The notes beneath the pieces are model-generated. The model saw only the letters and a program-made list of their open reading frames with translations. It was not told the origin of the DNA and did no database searches. This document shows positions 43,439 through 51,736 of a stretch of DNA of 64,000 nt, one piece after another. Positions within the stretch are counted from its first letter, which is position 1. The number at the start of each line of letters is the position of its first letter. Both the position numbers and the translations under genes were made by a program. Origin of the DNA: Clostridium sp. CX1 (GTDB lineage: Bacteria; Bacillota; Clostridia; Clostridiales; Clostridiaceae); the NCBI RefSeq assembly GCF_025398335.1, contig NZ_JAODOO010000020.1:1-64000 (forward strand), read 5' to 3'.

Positions 43439-43705
43439 TTATATAAGTTCATTTAAATCCGGTTGTTCGTCAAAAATTAGCTTTTCTCCATTGTTAACAG
43501 ATATAAATGGTATTCCCACTCTTCCCTGTTTTTTAATCTCATCAAATTCCGGTCTGTTATCTCTGAATTTAAGATACAATTTTAGATTAAACATACTTTC
43601 AGTAATATCAACAAAGGCATATTTTATATTATTTTCAGAAAGAAACTCTTTCAGTGGATCACAATCCGGTCAATACTTACTTCCAAAAACAACTAACTTT
43701 TTCAT
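43439..43705 (-). CDS. Glutaredoxin-related protein with in-frame TGA, probable selenoprotein
   Basis: An 88-residue protein if TGA at codon 12 (43672-43670) is read as selenocysteine. AAGGAGG stands seven bases before the ATG. The active site reads GSKY-U-PDC, so the TGA exactly replaces the nucleophilic Cys of a CxxC redox motif. The rest is an intact glutaredoxin fold: VDITESMFNLKLYLKFRDN and the cis-Pro loop GRVGIPFISVNNGEK. It resembles COG4545-type glutaredoxin-related proteins. A hairpin with a loop G follows the TGA at the right distance for a bacterial SECIS. The alternative is a pseudogene made by one Cys-to-stop mutation. Sec genes are not in the window. Confidence 0.75.
43638..43652 (-). 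promoter_or_regulatory. Candidate bacterial SECIS hairpin
   Basis: On the minus strand, GAAAGA-GTT-TCTTTC forms a perfect 6-bp stem. The loop opens with G, 23 bases after the TGA. Known bacterial SECIS elements need a G at the start of the loop and an apical loop about 16-37 bases from the UGA, and both conditions are met. The stem is short and A/U-rich, so folding stability should be tested. Confidence 0.55.
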
Positions 43706-43977
43706 AGTCATTCCTCCTTAAATCTAACAATAATTTATTCCTCTTTAAAATGTATTATAATTTCTTATACATTCATATCTTATTATAAACAATATTTATA
43801 GATTATTCTAGGCAATTATATCCTAATTTTAAAGTAGGTAAATGCCACTAAAAACTGCTATATAGCTTTTCCCTTTGCATAAACTTGAATTTAAGTAGTG
43901 TTTAATGGTATAATAAGGAACGGCAATAAATTTGAAGTAATATTGTATATTGATAACTAGCTTAAGGAGGGGTAAAA

Positions 43978-44937
43978 GTGAATAAAAAAACTTTATCTGT
44001 TATCATGACCTTAGCTTTAGCTGTAATCATAAACGCCAGTGTTTTTGCTGCACCAAGCAGTGGTACAACGAATACATTAAAGCAAACTCAAGATGAAAAG
44101 AAAAAATTACAATCGAAGGTTCAAGAATTAGATAAACAAATTGATGATGTTTTAAAGAAAATTGATGTCAATAAAAAATCTATGAATAAAATTGCTGAAA
44201 ACATGAAAAATACTCAAGCCAAATTAGAAGCTGCAGAAAAAAACTCAAGGGAACAGGAAGATTTATTTAAAAAGAGGGTACGAGCTATGTACATCAGTGG
44301 TGCAGATAGCTATCTTTCGGTAGTTTTATCTGCTGATAACTTAACTGACCTTATGTCAAGGGTGGACATGATTTCAAAGGTAATAGGTTATGATAACGAA
44401 ATCACTGCAAAGCTTAGAGAAAAGCAGAAGGCTATATCAAAGGAAAAGGATGCCTTAAGTAACGAAAATAAAAAATTAGAAGCCTTAAAGGAAAGTAATG
44501 AAAATACTTTGGCAACTTTAAGTAAGGACATTAAATCACAGAAGGAACTTCTAAGTAAAGCCACTGAAAAGGAAAACCAGCTATTAGCCGTTGAAGCTTC
44601 TAGCACTGTTAAAAAGAGCGGTACTTTATCTCGTGGTAGTTCAAAGTCCATTTCATATTCAAAGGTGCTGACTATGCAATCAACAGCTTATACAGGAGAT
44701 GGTATTACAGCTTCCGGAGCTGGGACCACAAGAGATGCTGGTGGATATAGCACTATAGCTGTAGATCCAAGAGTTATACCACTAGGTTCTAGAGTTTACG
44801 TAGAAGGTTATGGATACGCTGTTGCCAGTGATACTGGTGGTGCTATAAAAGGAAATATAATAGATGTATTCTTTCACTCAGAAGGAGAAGCTAGAAGTTG
44901 GGGTAGACGAACGGTTACCGTTTACATACTTAATTAA
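43978..44937 (+). CDS. Secreted coiled-coil protein with 3D (cell-wall hydrolase-like) domain
   Basis: A 319-residue exported protein: signal peptide (about residues 1-24, ending SVFAA), a long coiled coil (about 32-205, CwlO/PcsB-like) and a C-terminal 3D domain (about 230-318). The last shows the conserved Asp residues in TAVDPRVIPLGSRVYVEGYG, ASDTGGAIKGNIIDVFF. 3D domains occur in lytic transglycosylase-like wall enzymes such as Rpf-related and YabE/YocH proteins, so a role in peptidoglycan turnover is likely. The start is GTG, five bases after AAGGAGGGG. Confidence 0.88.
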   Translation: MNKKTLSVIMTLALAVIINASVFAAPSSGTTNTLKQTQDEKKKLQSKVQELDKQIDDVLKKIDVNKKSMNKIAENMKNTQAKLEAAEKNSREQEDLFKKRVRAMYISGADSYLSVVLSADNLTDLMSRVDMISKVIGYDNEITAKLREKQKAISKEKDALSNENKKLEALKESNENTLATLSKDIKSQKELLSKATEKENQLLAVEASSTVKKSGTLSRGSSKSISYSKVLTMQSTAYTGDGITASGAGTTRDAGGYSTIAVDPRVIPLGSRVYVEGYGYAVASDTGGAIKGNIIDVFFHSEGEARSWGRRTVTVYILN

Positions 44938-44985
44938 ATAGTTTTCCTGAAACACAAATTTTATAAAGTGTATGTAATATTCTAA

Positions 44986-45036
44986 AATAATAAAAACACT
45001 ATCAAAGTTTCTTAATTTGATAGTGTTTTTATTATT
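44986..45036. terminator. 21-bp bidirectional terminator
   Basis: Positions 44986-45006 pair with 45016-45036 across a 9-base loop, with A- and T-rich ends. It separates the 3D-domain gene from the convergent NhaC gene. Confidence 0.8.
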
Positions 45037-45049
45037 ATCAGAATAGGCT

Positions 45050-46399
45050 TTAAGAATTTAAACCTGCCACAGCACTTTTTTTATCATTCCTACTTCTTAA
45101 GGATATTAGATTCCAAAGTGGTAGAATATATATATAAATTAAATAAGGTATACAGGAACTGTCCGTTCCTAGGATGGTAATTGGCACAAGGAGAGCAACA
45201 TTCCAAGGAATTAGTGCAGAAATCATTATGGCTGTATTCTCTAAATCTATAGCTATACTTGAATTATCTATTTCATTTTTTTCATAGGCATTTTTGTTTA
45301 GCATATGAGTCAAAATTACTGCAAATACCTGACTGCAGCCCACAGCAGCAGTAAATATACTAGTAATTATCATATTTCTAAAAATTTCATATCTATAATT
45401 GGCTTTTCTTGTTATAGTTTCAATACTATTTAACATTTTAATTTCTTCAACTATGCCTGCAAATGCTGATGCAACCAATATAACTAAAGATGTTTTCAGC
45501 ATTAAAACTAGTCCTCCTCCTTTTATTACATTATAAAGAGTATTAGTTTTGTCCATACTATACCCAAAAATTATAAACTTAACGCAGTTTACTACAGTTT
45601 CATGCTGCATAAAAACCGCTAAAAAAAATGAGGTAATTATGCTTATAATAATAGAAACTCTAACCTTGACTTTAAACGCTGAAAGCACAATAATTACCAC
45701 TGCTGGAAGCAAAGCAATAAGATTTATGTTAAATGCCTTGGCAAGTTCCACATTTATACCGCTGACGGAACTATGAAGTGGAAATACTCTTGATATTGTA
45801 TAATAGAAGATTATTGATATACCAAAGGGAATGATGCATGTCTTGAACATGTTCCTAATATTATCATAAATATTAGTTCCTGTTAAATAGGCTACTAAGC
45901 TGGCACTTGAAGACATAGGAGAACACCTATCACCAAAATAAGCCCCAGCAATGATTGCTCCAGCTGTAGCTGCAATATTTGCCCCTCCGCCCTTTGCAAT
46001 TACCATAAGGGCTATCCCTACCGTTCCTGCTGTTCCCACCGACGTACCAATTAAAGAGGATACAAGGCAGCTGATTAAAAAGGCACAGAGAATAAATATA
46101 TTGGGTTTTATTAATCCTACTCCATAATAAACTATAGCTGCTACAGTACCTGAAGTCATCCACATAGCTATGACAGCTCCTATAAGCAAAAAAATTTTTA
46201 TGACTATAAAAGATTTTTTTCCTCCATTATAAATCATAATTAGGGTATCTTTTGCAGAGTATCCTCTTTTCAATGACAATATAGAAAACAACACCAGACC
46301 AACGGTTAATGGATATGCAAGAAATATTCCTTTATAAACACTTAAAACTAGTAATATAAATGTTATAGTAGTCGCTAAAATTAAATCCAAAGTAATCAC
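45050..46399 (-). CDS. nhaC: NhaC-family Na+/H+ antiporter
   Basis: This 449-residue protein with about 11-12 membrane helices carries NhaC motifs such as SLIGTSVGTAGTVGIALMVIAKGGG and GAYFGDRCSPMSSSASLVAYLTGTN. NhaC proteins exchange Na+ or a substrate against H+; some family members carry organic acids instead. It lies downstream of the hydroxyproline genes on the same strand but is separated by a terminator, so a functional link is not assumed. Confidence 0.88.
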   Translation of the reverse strand: MITLDLILATTITFILLVLSVYKGIFLAYPLTVGLVLFSILSLKRGYSAKDTLIMIYNGGKKSFIVIKIFLLIGAVIAMWMTSGTVAAIVYYGVGLIKPNIFILCAFLISCLVSSLIGTSVGTAGTVGIALMVIAKGGGANIAATAGAIIAGAYFGDRCSPMSSSASLVAYLTGTNIYDNIRNMFKTCIIPFGISIIFYYTISRVFPLHSSVSGINVELAKAFNINLIALLPAVVIIVLSAFKVKVRVSIIISIITSFFLAVFMQHETVVNCVKFIIFGYSMDKTNTLYNVIKGGGLVLMLKTSLVILVASAFAGIVEEIKMLNSIETITRKANYRYEIFRNMIITSIFTAAVGCSQVFAVILTHMLNKNAYEKNEIDNSSIAIDLENTAIMISALIPWNVALLVPITILGTDSSCIPYLIYIYILPLWNLISLRSRNDKKSAVAGLNS

Positions 46400-46520
46400 C
46401 TTCTAAAACTCCATTTATTTCTTCTTTAATTATATCAGATATGCTGTCTAATTGACCTAAAAATTGATAATTATATATTATCTAAAAACTAAGATAAAAT
46501 TCACTAATTTTAACCATTAA

Positions 46521-46550
46521 AAAAGGTATGAAAAAACTTTCATACCCTTT
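46521..46550 (-). terminator. Terminator of the hydroxyproline operon
   Basis: AGGTATGAAA pairs with TTTCATACC around a short loop, and the minus strand continues into CTTTTTTAA. It directly follows proC and separates it from nhaC. Confidence 0.75.
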
Positions 46551-46556
46551 CTTAAG

Positions 46557-47363
46557 CTACTTAGACATCTCAATAGATTTTTTAGTACAACTTCTCATTG
46601 CAGAAATAACTGCATCTCTTAAGCCCTTTTCTTCAAGAGTAGCTACTGCTTCAATAGTTGTTCCTCCTGGAGAGCAAACCATATCTTTAAGTGCTCCTGG
46701 ATGCATTCCTGTTTCTATCACCATTTTTGCTGCACCTAAAACCGCCTGTGCTGCAAATTTATAAGCTTGATTTCTTGGCATACCATCTAAAACAGCGGCA
46801 TCTGCCATAGCCTCAATAAACATATATACATAAGCTGGTGATGAACCACTGACAGAGGTTACAACATCCATTAAATTTTCACTTACAACTTCTGATTTAC
46901 CAAAGCTTTCAAAAATATTTTTAATTTCCTCTAATTCTTCCTTAGTTACTGCATCATTAGGACACAAAGCAGCCATTCCCTCTCCTACAAGTGCTGGTGT
47001 ATTAGGCATTACTCTAACCACTTTTATCTTTCTTCCAAACTGTTCTTCTGTTCCATTAATAGATTTTCCTGCTGCAATAGTAACTACTACTAAATCTTCT
47101 TTAATCTTATCCTTTATTTCTTTGATTATCACTGGATATAAATTCGGCTTTACCGACAGTATTAAAATATCACTATTTTCAGCAGCAGCTTTATTGTCCT
47201 TAGTTACTTTTACTCCATATTTTACTTCAGTTTCAGCAAGACTCTTTTCATTTAAGTCAGCCACTACTATATTAGCTGGTGAAACTATTTTTGCTTTGAT
47301 TATTCCCCCAATCATCGCCTGTCCCATGTTACCGCATCCAATAAACCCTATTATTTTGTTCAT
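46557..47363 (-). CDS. proC: Pyrroline-5-carboxylate reductase
   Basis: This 268-residue NAD(P)H enzyme reduces 1-pyrroline-5-carboxylate to L-proline. It shows the Rossmann motif GFIGCGNMGQAMIGG (about residues 6-20), VVTIAAGKSI, RVMPNTPALVGEGM and SGSSPAYVYMFIEAMADAAVLDG. It follows hypD by 49 bases. HypD makes P5C from hydroxyproline, so here ProC completes conversion of trans-4-hydroxyproline to proline, which clostridia can use as a Stickland acceptor. Confidence 0.95.
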   Translation of the reverse strand: MNKIIGFIGCGNMGQAMIGGIIKAKIVSPANIVVADLNEKSLAETEVKYGVKVTKDNKAAAENSDILILSVKPNLYPVIIKEIKDKIKEDLVVVTIAAGKSINGTEEQFGRKIKVVRVMPNTPALVGEGMAALCPNDAVTKEELEEIKNIFESFGKSEVVSENLMDVVTSVSGSSPAYVYMFIEAMADAAVLDGMPRNQAYKFAAQAVLGAAKMVIETGMHPGALKDMVCSPGGTTIEAVATLEEKGLRDAVISAMRSCTKKSIEMSK

Positions 47364-47412
47364 TTTCCTTCACCTCTTAAACACTTTCCCATAATAATTT
47401 TCAATAAATAAC

Positions 47413-49788
47413 CTAGCAGCATGCTCCTTCAAAGGATTGTTCTGTTCTATCGATTATTTCCTGCTGTAAAACCTTATCTAGGTTGTTGAAATAATCACTA
47501 TATCCGGCAACACGAACAATTAAATTTTTATATTCATCTGGATTCTTTTGGGCATTTATTAAAGTTTCCTTACTTACTACATTAAATTGAATGTGATGAC
47601 CATCCATTGTAAAATATGCTCTTACTAAGCTTGCCATATTATTTAAACCTACTTCTCCCTGTACAACAGAAGGGTCAAATTTTTGATTTAATAAAGTTCC
47701 TCCCGTTCTTAAGTGGTCCATCTTGGCAGCGGATTTTACTACTGCTGTAGGTCCCTTTACATCCGATCCTTTTTCCGGAGAAATACCCTCTGAAACTGGA
47801 ACCTGTGCTTTTCTTCCATTTGCACTTGCTCCCATAACAGAACCGAAGTAGATATGACAAGTAGTTGGAAGCATATTTATTCTGTGAACTCCTCCTCTTC
47901 CATTCTTTCTGCCATTTACCTCATTATAGTAAGCATCAAATATCTGCCTCATTACAGTATCTGCATAGTCGTCATCATTACCGTATTTAGGGGTCTTATT
48001 CCTTACCAGATTTAATATATCCTCATGACCTTCAAAGTTGTCTTTTAATACTTCCATTAACTCTGACATAGATACATTCTTTTTATCGAAAACTTGATAC
48101 TTAATGGCAGTTAAACTGTCTGTAATAGTTCCTATACCTACTCCTTGAATATAAGTGGTATTATATCTAGCACCACCGGCATTATAATCCTTTCCCTTTG
48201 AAATACAATCGCTGGTTACTACTGAAAGAAATGGTACAGGCATTAAAGTTGCATATAATCTTTCAATTACTCTATTTCCTCTAACCTTTATATCTATAAA
48301 GTGCTTAAGCTGTTTCTTAAATGCCTCAAAAACTTCCTCAAAGCTTTCAAACTTTGTAACATCTCCTGTTTCTATGCCTAGCTTTTTACCAGTCATTATA
48401 TCTACGCCGTTATTAAGTGTTATTTCAAGAATCTTAGGCAAATTAAAATATCCTGTGAGAATATAAGCTTCCTTTCCGAAAGCACCAGCTTCAACACATC
48501 CACTAGTACCACCACATCTAGCATCCTCTATTGATTTCCCCGCTCTTACTAGCTCTTGAATAACTGCATCTGCATTAAACATAGATGGCTGTCCCCATCC
48601 CTCTCTTGAAACTTCACAGGCCCTCTTTACGAATCTTTGTGGGCTCTTTTTACTAATTTGAACATTTGAACTAGGTTGCAGTAATCTCATCTCATCTATT
48701 ACATCTAATAGAAGATAACTTACTTCGTTAACTCCATCTAATCCGTCTTTTCTTACTCCACCAATATTGATGTTGGCAAAGTCTGTATAAGTTCCACTTT
48801 CTTTTAAGGTTATGCCAACCTTAGGTGGTGCCGGTTGATTATTAAATTTAACCCAAAAACACTGTAATAGTTCCTCTGCTTCCTCTCTTGTCAATGTCTC
48901 CTCTTCTAATTCCCTACTATAGAAAGGGTATAAATGCTGATCTAATCTTCCTGGATTATATGCATCCCATGGATTTAACTCTGAAATAACACATAGGTGA
49001 ACAAACCAGTACATCTGAAGAGCTTCTCTAAAATTTCTTGGAGCATTAGCTGGAACATGGCTACATACTTGTGATATTTCAAGTAACTCTTTTTTTCTAA
49101 TAGGGTCCTCTTCCTTTTCTGCCAACTCTGCAGCATATTTTGCATAACGTTCTCCTAAAGTAATTACTGCATCACAGGCTATATTCATAGCTTCTAGTTG
49201 ATTTCTCTTATCTAAAGCTTCGTCATCTCCATAATAGTCCAGTTTCCCCATAGCTATTTCTATATCTTTTTTAAACTCTAAAAAACCTTTATTAAATATT
49301 TTATCGTCTCCAGTAGTATGTCCAGGTCCCCTTTGCTCCATAAATTCTGTAAATATTCCTGCGGAATAACACTCTTTCCATTCCTCAGACATGCTTTCTA
49401 GAATTTTATGTCTCATAGATCTCTTTTCCCAGTATGGAATTATGACTTCCCTTTGAATTCTTTTATCTTCCTCAGTAACCTTAAAAGATATTTTTTCTCT
49501 CATATCCATTATTTCAAAATCTTCTATTGTGTGACAGCATAATTCAGGATAGGTTGGAGTTGCTGCTGGTGCCTCTCCTCTTTCTCCAACTATTAACTCC
49601 CCTTCGTTTATGCACAGTTCTTTTCTAGTCATTAGTTCTTTTAAAACTAGTGCTCTAAGTACAGGAACGCTGACCTTTCCTTCGTATTTTTGATAGACAT
49701 CATTCTCAATTTTAGCTCTTTCCATAGAAATTCGTGGCTCTGCATTTAAACTCTGCTCTTTTAATTTTTTTACTCTTTCAGTCATCAT
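47413..49788 (-). CDS. hypD: trans-4-Hydroxy-L-proline dehydratase (glycyl radical enzyme)
   Basis: This 791-residue glycyl radical enzyme dehydrates trans-4-hydroxyproline to P5C. The thiyl Cys lies in GTSGCVEAGAFGKEAYI, and the radical Gly is in RVAGYSDYFNNL near the C-terminus. The N-terminus (MERAKIENDVYQKYEG), the EFMEQRGPGHT block, TELNPWDAYNPGRLDQHL-like SELNPWDAYNPGRLDQHL, and overall length match the C. difficile HypD type closely as remembered. The adjacent activase gene and proC support the assignment over other glycyl radical dehydratases. The enzyme is oxygen-sensitive, so the host is an anaerobe. Confidence 0.92.
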   Translation of the reverse strand: MMTERVKKLKEQSLNAEPRISMERAKIENDVYQKYEGKVSVPVLRALVLKELMTRKELCINEGELIVGERGEAPAATPTYPELCCHTIEDFEIMDMREKISFKVTEEDKRIQREVIIPYWEKRSMRHKILESMSEEWKECYSAGIFTEFMEQRGPGHTTGDDKIFNKGFLEFKKDIEIAMGKLDYYGDDEALDKRNQLEAMNIACDAVITLGERYAKYAAELAEKEEDPIRKKELLEISQVCSHVPANAPRNFREALQMYWFVHLCVISELNPWDAYNPGRLDQHLYPFYSRELEEETLTREEAEELLQCFWVKFNNQPAPPKVGITLKESGTYTDFANINIGGVRKDGLDGVNEVSYLLLDVIDEMRLLQPSSNVQISKKSPQRFVKRACEVSREGWGQPSMFNADAVIQELVRAGKSIEDARCGGTSGCVEAGAFGKEAYILTGYFNLPKILEITLNNGVDIMTGKKLGIETGDVTKFESFEEVFEAFKKQLKHFIDIKVRGNRVIERLYATLMPVPFLSVVTSDCISKGKDYNAGGARYNTTYIQGVGIGTITDSLTAIKYQVFDKKNVSMSELMEVLKDNFEGHEDILNLVRNKTPKYGNDDDYADTVMRQIFDAYYNEVNGRKNGRGGVHRINMLPTTCHIYFGSVMGASANGRKAQVPVSEGISPEKGSDVKGPTAVVKSAAKMDHLRTGGTLLNQKFDPSVVQGEVGLNNMASLVRAYFTMDGHHIQFNVVSKETLINAQKNPDEYKNLIVRVAGYSDYFNNLDKVLQQEIIDRTEQSFEGACC

Positions 49789-49794
49789 GATCCG

Positions 49795-50697
49795 TTACCC
49801 CCCTATTTTAATCCTTATTCCGGACTTTTTAAATTTATCTGCTATTTCCTCCATCCTTTCATTAGATGGCTTTTCCATACCAGATAACCTATAGTCCATT
49901 TTAAGCCTTCTATACTTATCCATACCCATTTTATGATATGGCAATAAGTTTACCTGTAGAACATTTAGCTTTTCTATAAATTCTATAGCTTTTTCAATAT
50001 GCTCACTATCATCATTGACACCTGCAATAATAGGCATTCTTATGAATATGTTACAGTTTTTATCTGATAGTTTTTTTAAATTTTCTAGGATTAAATCATT
50101 AGGTACATCCATATATTTCTTATGCATATCGTTATTCATATGCTTAAGATCAAATAAGAATAGGTCAACCTTGTCAAATATTTTCTCAAAGTTTTCCCAG
50201 GCCACATAGCCGCTGGTATCTACAGCAGTGTGAATTCCCCTTTCTTTGCAAAGCTTTAAAAGCTGGGCTAAAAAATCTGCATGAATTAAAGGCTCTCCCC
50301 CTGAAAATGTGACTCCTCCATTGGATTCATCATAAAAAACCTCATCCTTTATTATTTCCCTCATAAGCTCCTGAGCTGTCATATCTTTTCCTACATATTC
50401 CCTAGCATTATTCGGACAAAAATCAGTACATTTACCACAGATTTTACATTTGTTCTCATCTACAACAGGATAACTATCCTTGAACTGGATGGCCTTTTCA
50501 GGACATCTCTTGATGCAGCTCCCGCATCCTGTACATCTTTCTTCAAAGAACATGATTTCATGCTTTAAACTCTGACTTTCTGGATTATGACACCACCAAC
50601 ACTTTAAGGGACAGCCTTTTAAAAATACTGTTGTTCGAATTCCCGGCCCATCATGAATAGAGTACTTTTGAATGTTAATTACAGTTCCTGACGTCAT
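49795..50697 (-). CDS. hypE: Glycyl radical enzyme activase (HypE-like radical SAM protein)
   Basis: This 300-residue activase installs the glycyl radical on HypD. The radical-SAM cluster is CWWCHNPES within GCPLKCWWC (about residues 28-38). An inserted ferredoxin-like region carries two further 4Fe-4S motifs (CTGCGSCIKRCP and CKICGKCTDFCP, about residues 54-95). GGVTFSGGEPLIHADF is the SAM-binding block. Its stop is six bases before the hypD start, so the two are coupled. The first gene of the operon, it lies downstream of a 13-bp motif shared with the regulator gene. Confidence 0.9.
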   Translation of the reverse strand: MTSGTVINIQKYSIHDGPGIRTTVFLKGCPLKCWWCHNPESQSLKHEIMFFEERCTGCGSCIKRCPEKAIQFKDSYPVVDENKCKICGKCTDFCPNNAREYVGKDMTAQELMREIIKDEVFYDESNGGVTFSGGEPLIHADFLAQLLKLCKERGIHTAVDTSGYVAWENFEKIFDKVDLFLFDLKHMNNDMHKKYMDVPNDLILENLKKLSDKNCNIFIRMPIIAGVNDDSEHIEKAIEFIEKLNVLQVNLLPYHKMGMDKYRRLKMDYRLSGMEKPSNERMEEIADKFKKSGIRIKIGG

Positions 50698-50823
50698 TTC
50701 ATCCTCCTATTAGCGTTAAATTTTTAACATTTATACTTAAAATAAATAATATCTAGTATTATTTATAAAAAAGTCAAACTCTCTAGATATTAATATTATT
50801 TATTTTTATTTTATTCTTTTACC

Positions 50824-50836
50824 TTACCAAAGATAA
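50824..50836. promoter_or_regulatory. 13-bp repeated motif upstream of hypE
   Basis: TTACCAAAGATAA occurs here and, in the opposite orientation, at 51505-51517 upstream of the XRE-cupin regulator gene. Two copies flanking a regulator gene suggest its operator sites. It lies about 127 bases before the hypE start. Confidence 0.5.
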
Positions 50837-50862
50837 ACTTGCTCAGTGAGTTTAATAGTTTA

Positions 50863-51420
50863 CTACCTAAGAACACTTGGACCATTTACGGTCAAGATTT
50901 TTACAGTTTTGCTTGTGTAATTTGCCCAATTGTGGACAATGCTTGAGTTATAATGAGCACTATCTCCAGGATACAGTTCATGCTGTTCATTATTTATAAA
51001 TAGTGTTAAAATTCCTTCTAAAACATAAATAAATTCTTCACCTTCATGTGGATAAGGCGCTACTTCCTCTTTGCTATTTGTAGGTAGTATCTCTATAAGC
51101 CTAGGCAGAAAGCTTTTCTCTCCTACATCATTTGTTAAATGATAGTGTATAAACTGATTACTATAGACCTGGAACACCTCTTTTTCATAGCTTCGAAGTA
51201 TAACTTTTTTATTACTCTTAAAATCATCTAGAAAATAGGATAAGTTCACCTCTAGAGCTTTAGCAACCTTGTCTAAAGAATCTATAGCTATAGTGGTCAA
51301 TCCTCTCTCTAATTGAGATAAAAACCCAATGGATAAATTTGTTTCGGCACTCAAATCCTTTAAGGTTAAATTTTTACTAATTCTTAATTCTTTTATCTTT
51401 CTTCCTACATCTTCTGTCAT
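50863..51420 (-). CDS. XRE-family regulator with C-terminal cupin domain
   Basis: A 185-residue DNA-binding protein: an HTH_3 domain (about residues 8-62, IKELRISKNLTLKDLSAETNLSIGFLSQLERG) joined to a cupin barrel (about 110-180, PHEGEEFIYVLEGILTLFINNEQHELYPGDSAHYNS). Such regulators sense small molecules such as amino acids, amines or their derivatives. It sits directly upstream of hypE-hypD-proC on the same strand and shares a 13-bp motif with it, so it probably controls hydroxyproline use and its own expression. The ligand could be hydroxyproline or proline, which is inference. Confidence 0.85.
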   Translation of the reverse strand: MTEDVGRKIKELRISKNLTLKDLSAETNLSIGFLSQLERGLTTIAIDSLDKVAKALEVNLSYFLDDFKSNKKVILRSYEKEVFQVYSNQFIHYHLTNDVGEKSFLPRLIEILPTNSKEEVAPYPHEGEEFIYVLEGILTLFINNEQHELYPGDSAHYNSSIVHNWANYTSKTVKILTVNGPSVLR

Positions 51421-51504
51421 AAGTATTTCCTCACTATTTTTTAGTAAAATCTCGCTATTACGGTGCTAATATTTTAATAATTCTTACAATTATAATTATA
51501 ATAC

Positions 51505-51517
51505 TTATCTTTGGTAA
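51505..51517. promoter_or_regulatory. 13-bp repeated motif upstream of the regulator gene
   Basis: TTATCTTTGGTAA is the reverse complement of the motif at 50824-50836. It lies about 85 bases before the XRE-cupin start, fitting autoregulation. Confidence 0.5.
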
Positions 51518-51685
51518 AGTCTACTGTTTTTTCACTATGCTGAAAAAAATTTTATAGTTATAAAATTTAAACTACAAAATCACATTTAATTATTTCACAA
51601 AAAATTTATTTCTCTAATATAGAAGCGTAAATGAAAGTTAAACTTTAGCTGCTCAGTTGGTTTTAATTATTAAAGATTTATAAAT

Positions 51686-51735
51686 AAAAAAGGTTCACAA
51701 TCTTTCATTTTCAGAAAAATTGTAAACCATCCCTT
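51686..51735 (-). terminator. Terminator of the fliM-fliY pair
   Basis: GGTTCACAAT and ATTGTAAACC form a 10-bp stem with one mismatch; the minus strand then runs into CCTTTTTTATTT. It lies directly after the fliY stop. Confidence 0.65.
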
Positions 51736-51736
51736 T

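Larger units (their letters stand above)
51421..51736. other. 316-base gap between fliY and the XRE-cupin gene
   Basis: It contains the 13-bp operator-like motif, the AT-rich promoter region of the regulator gene, and the fliY terminator near 51686-51735. No gene is seen. Confidence 0.45.

Noticed and set aside
43670-43672. TGA taken as simple nonsense mutation, making the glutaredoxin-like gene a pseudogene
   Set aside because: It remains possible, but the stop falls exactly on the catalytic Cys, the rest of the gene is intact, and a SECIS-like hairpin follows. Selenocysteine is the better explanation until the genome is checked for sel genes.
43332-43721. A 129-codon open frame on the plus strand
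   Set aside because: It is antisense to the glutaredoxin-like gene and its terminator; the minus strand has the ribosome binding site and the recognisable fold.
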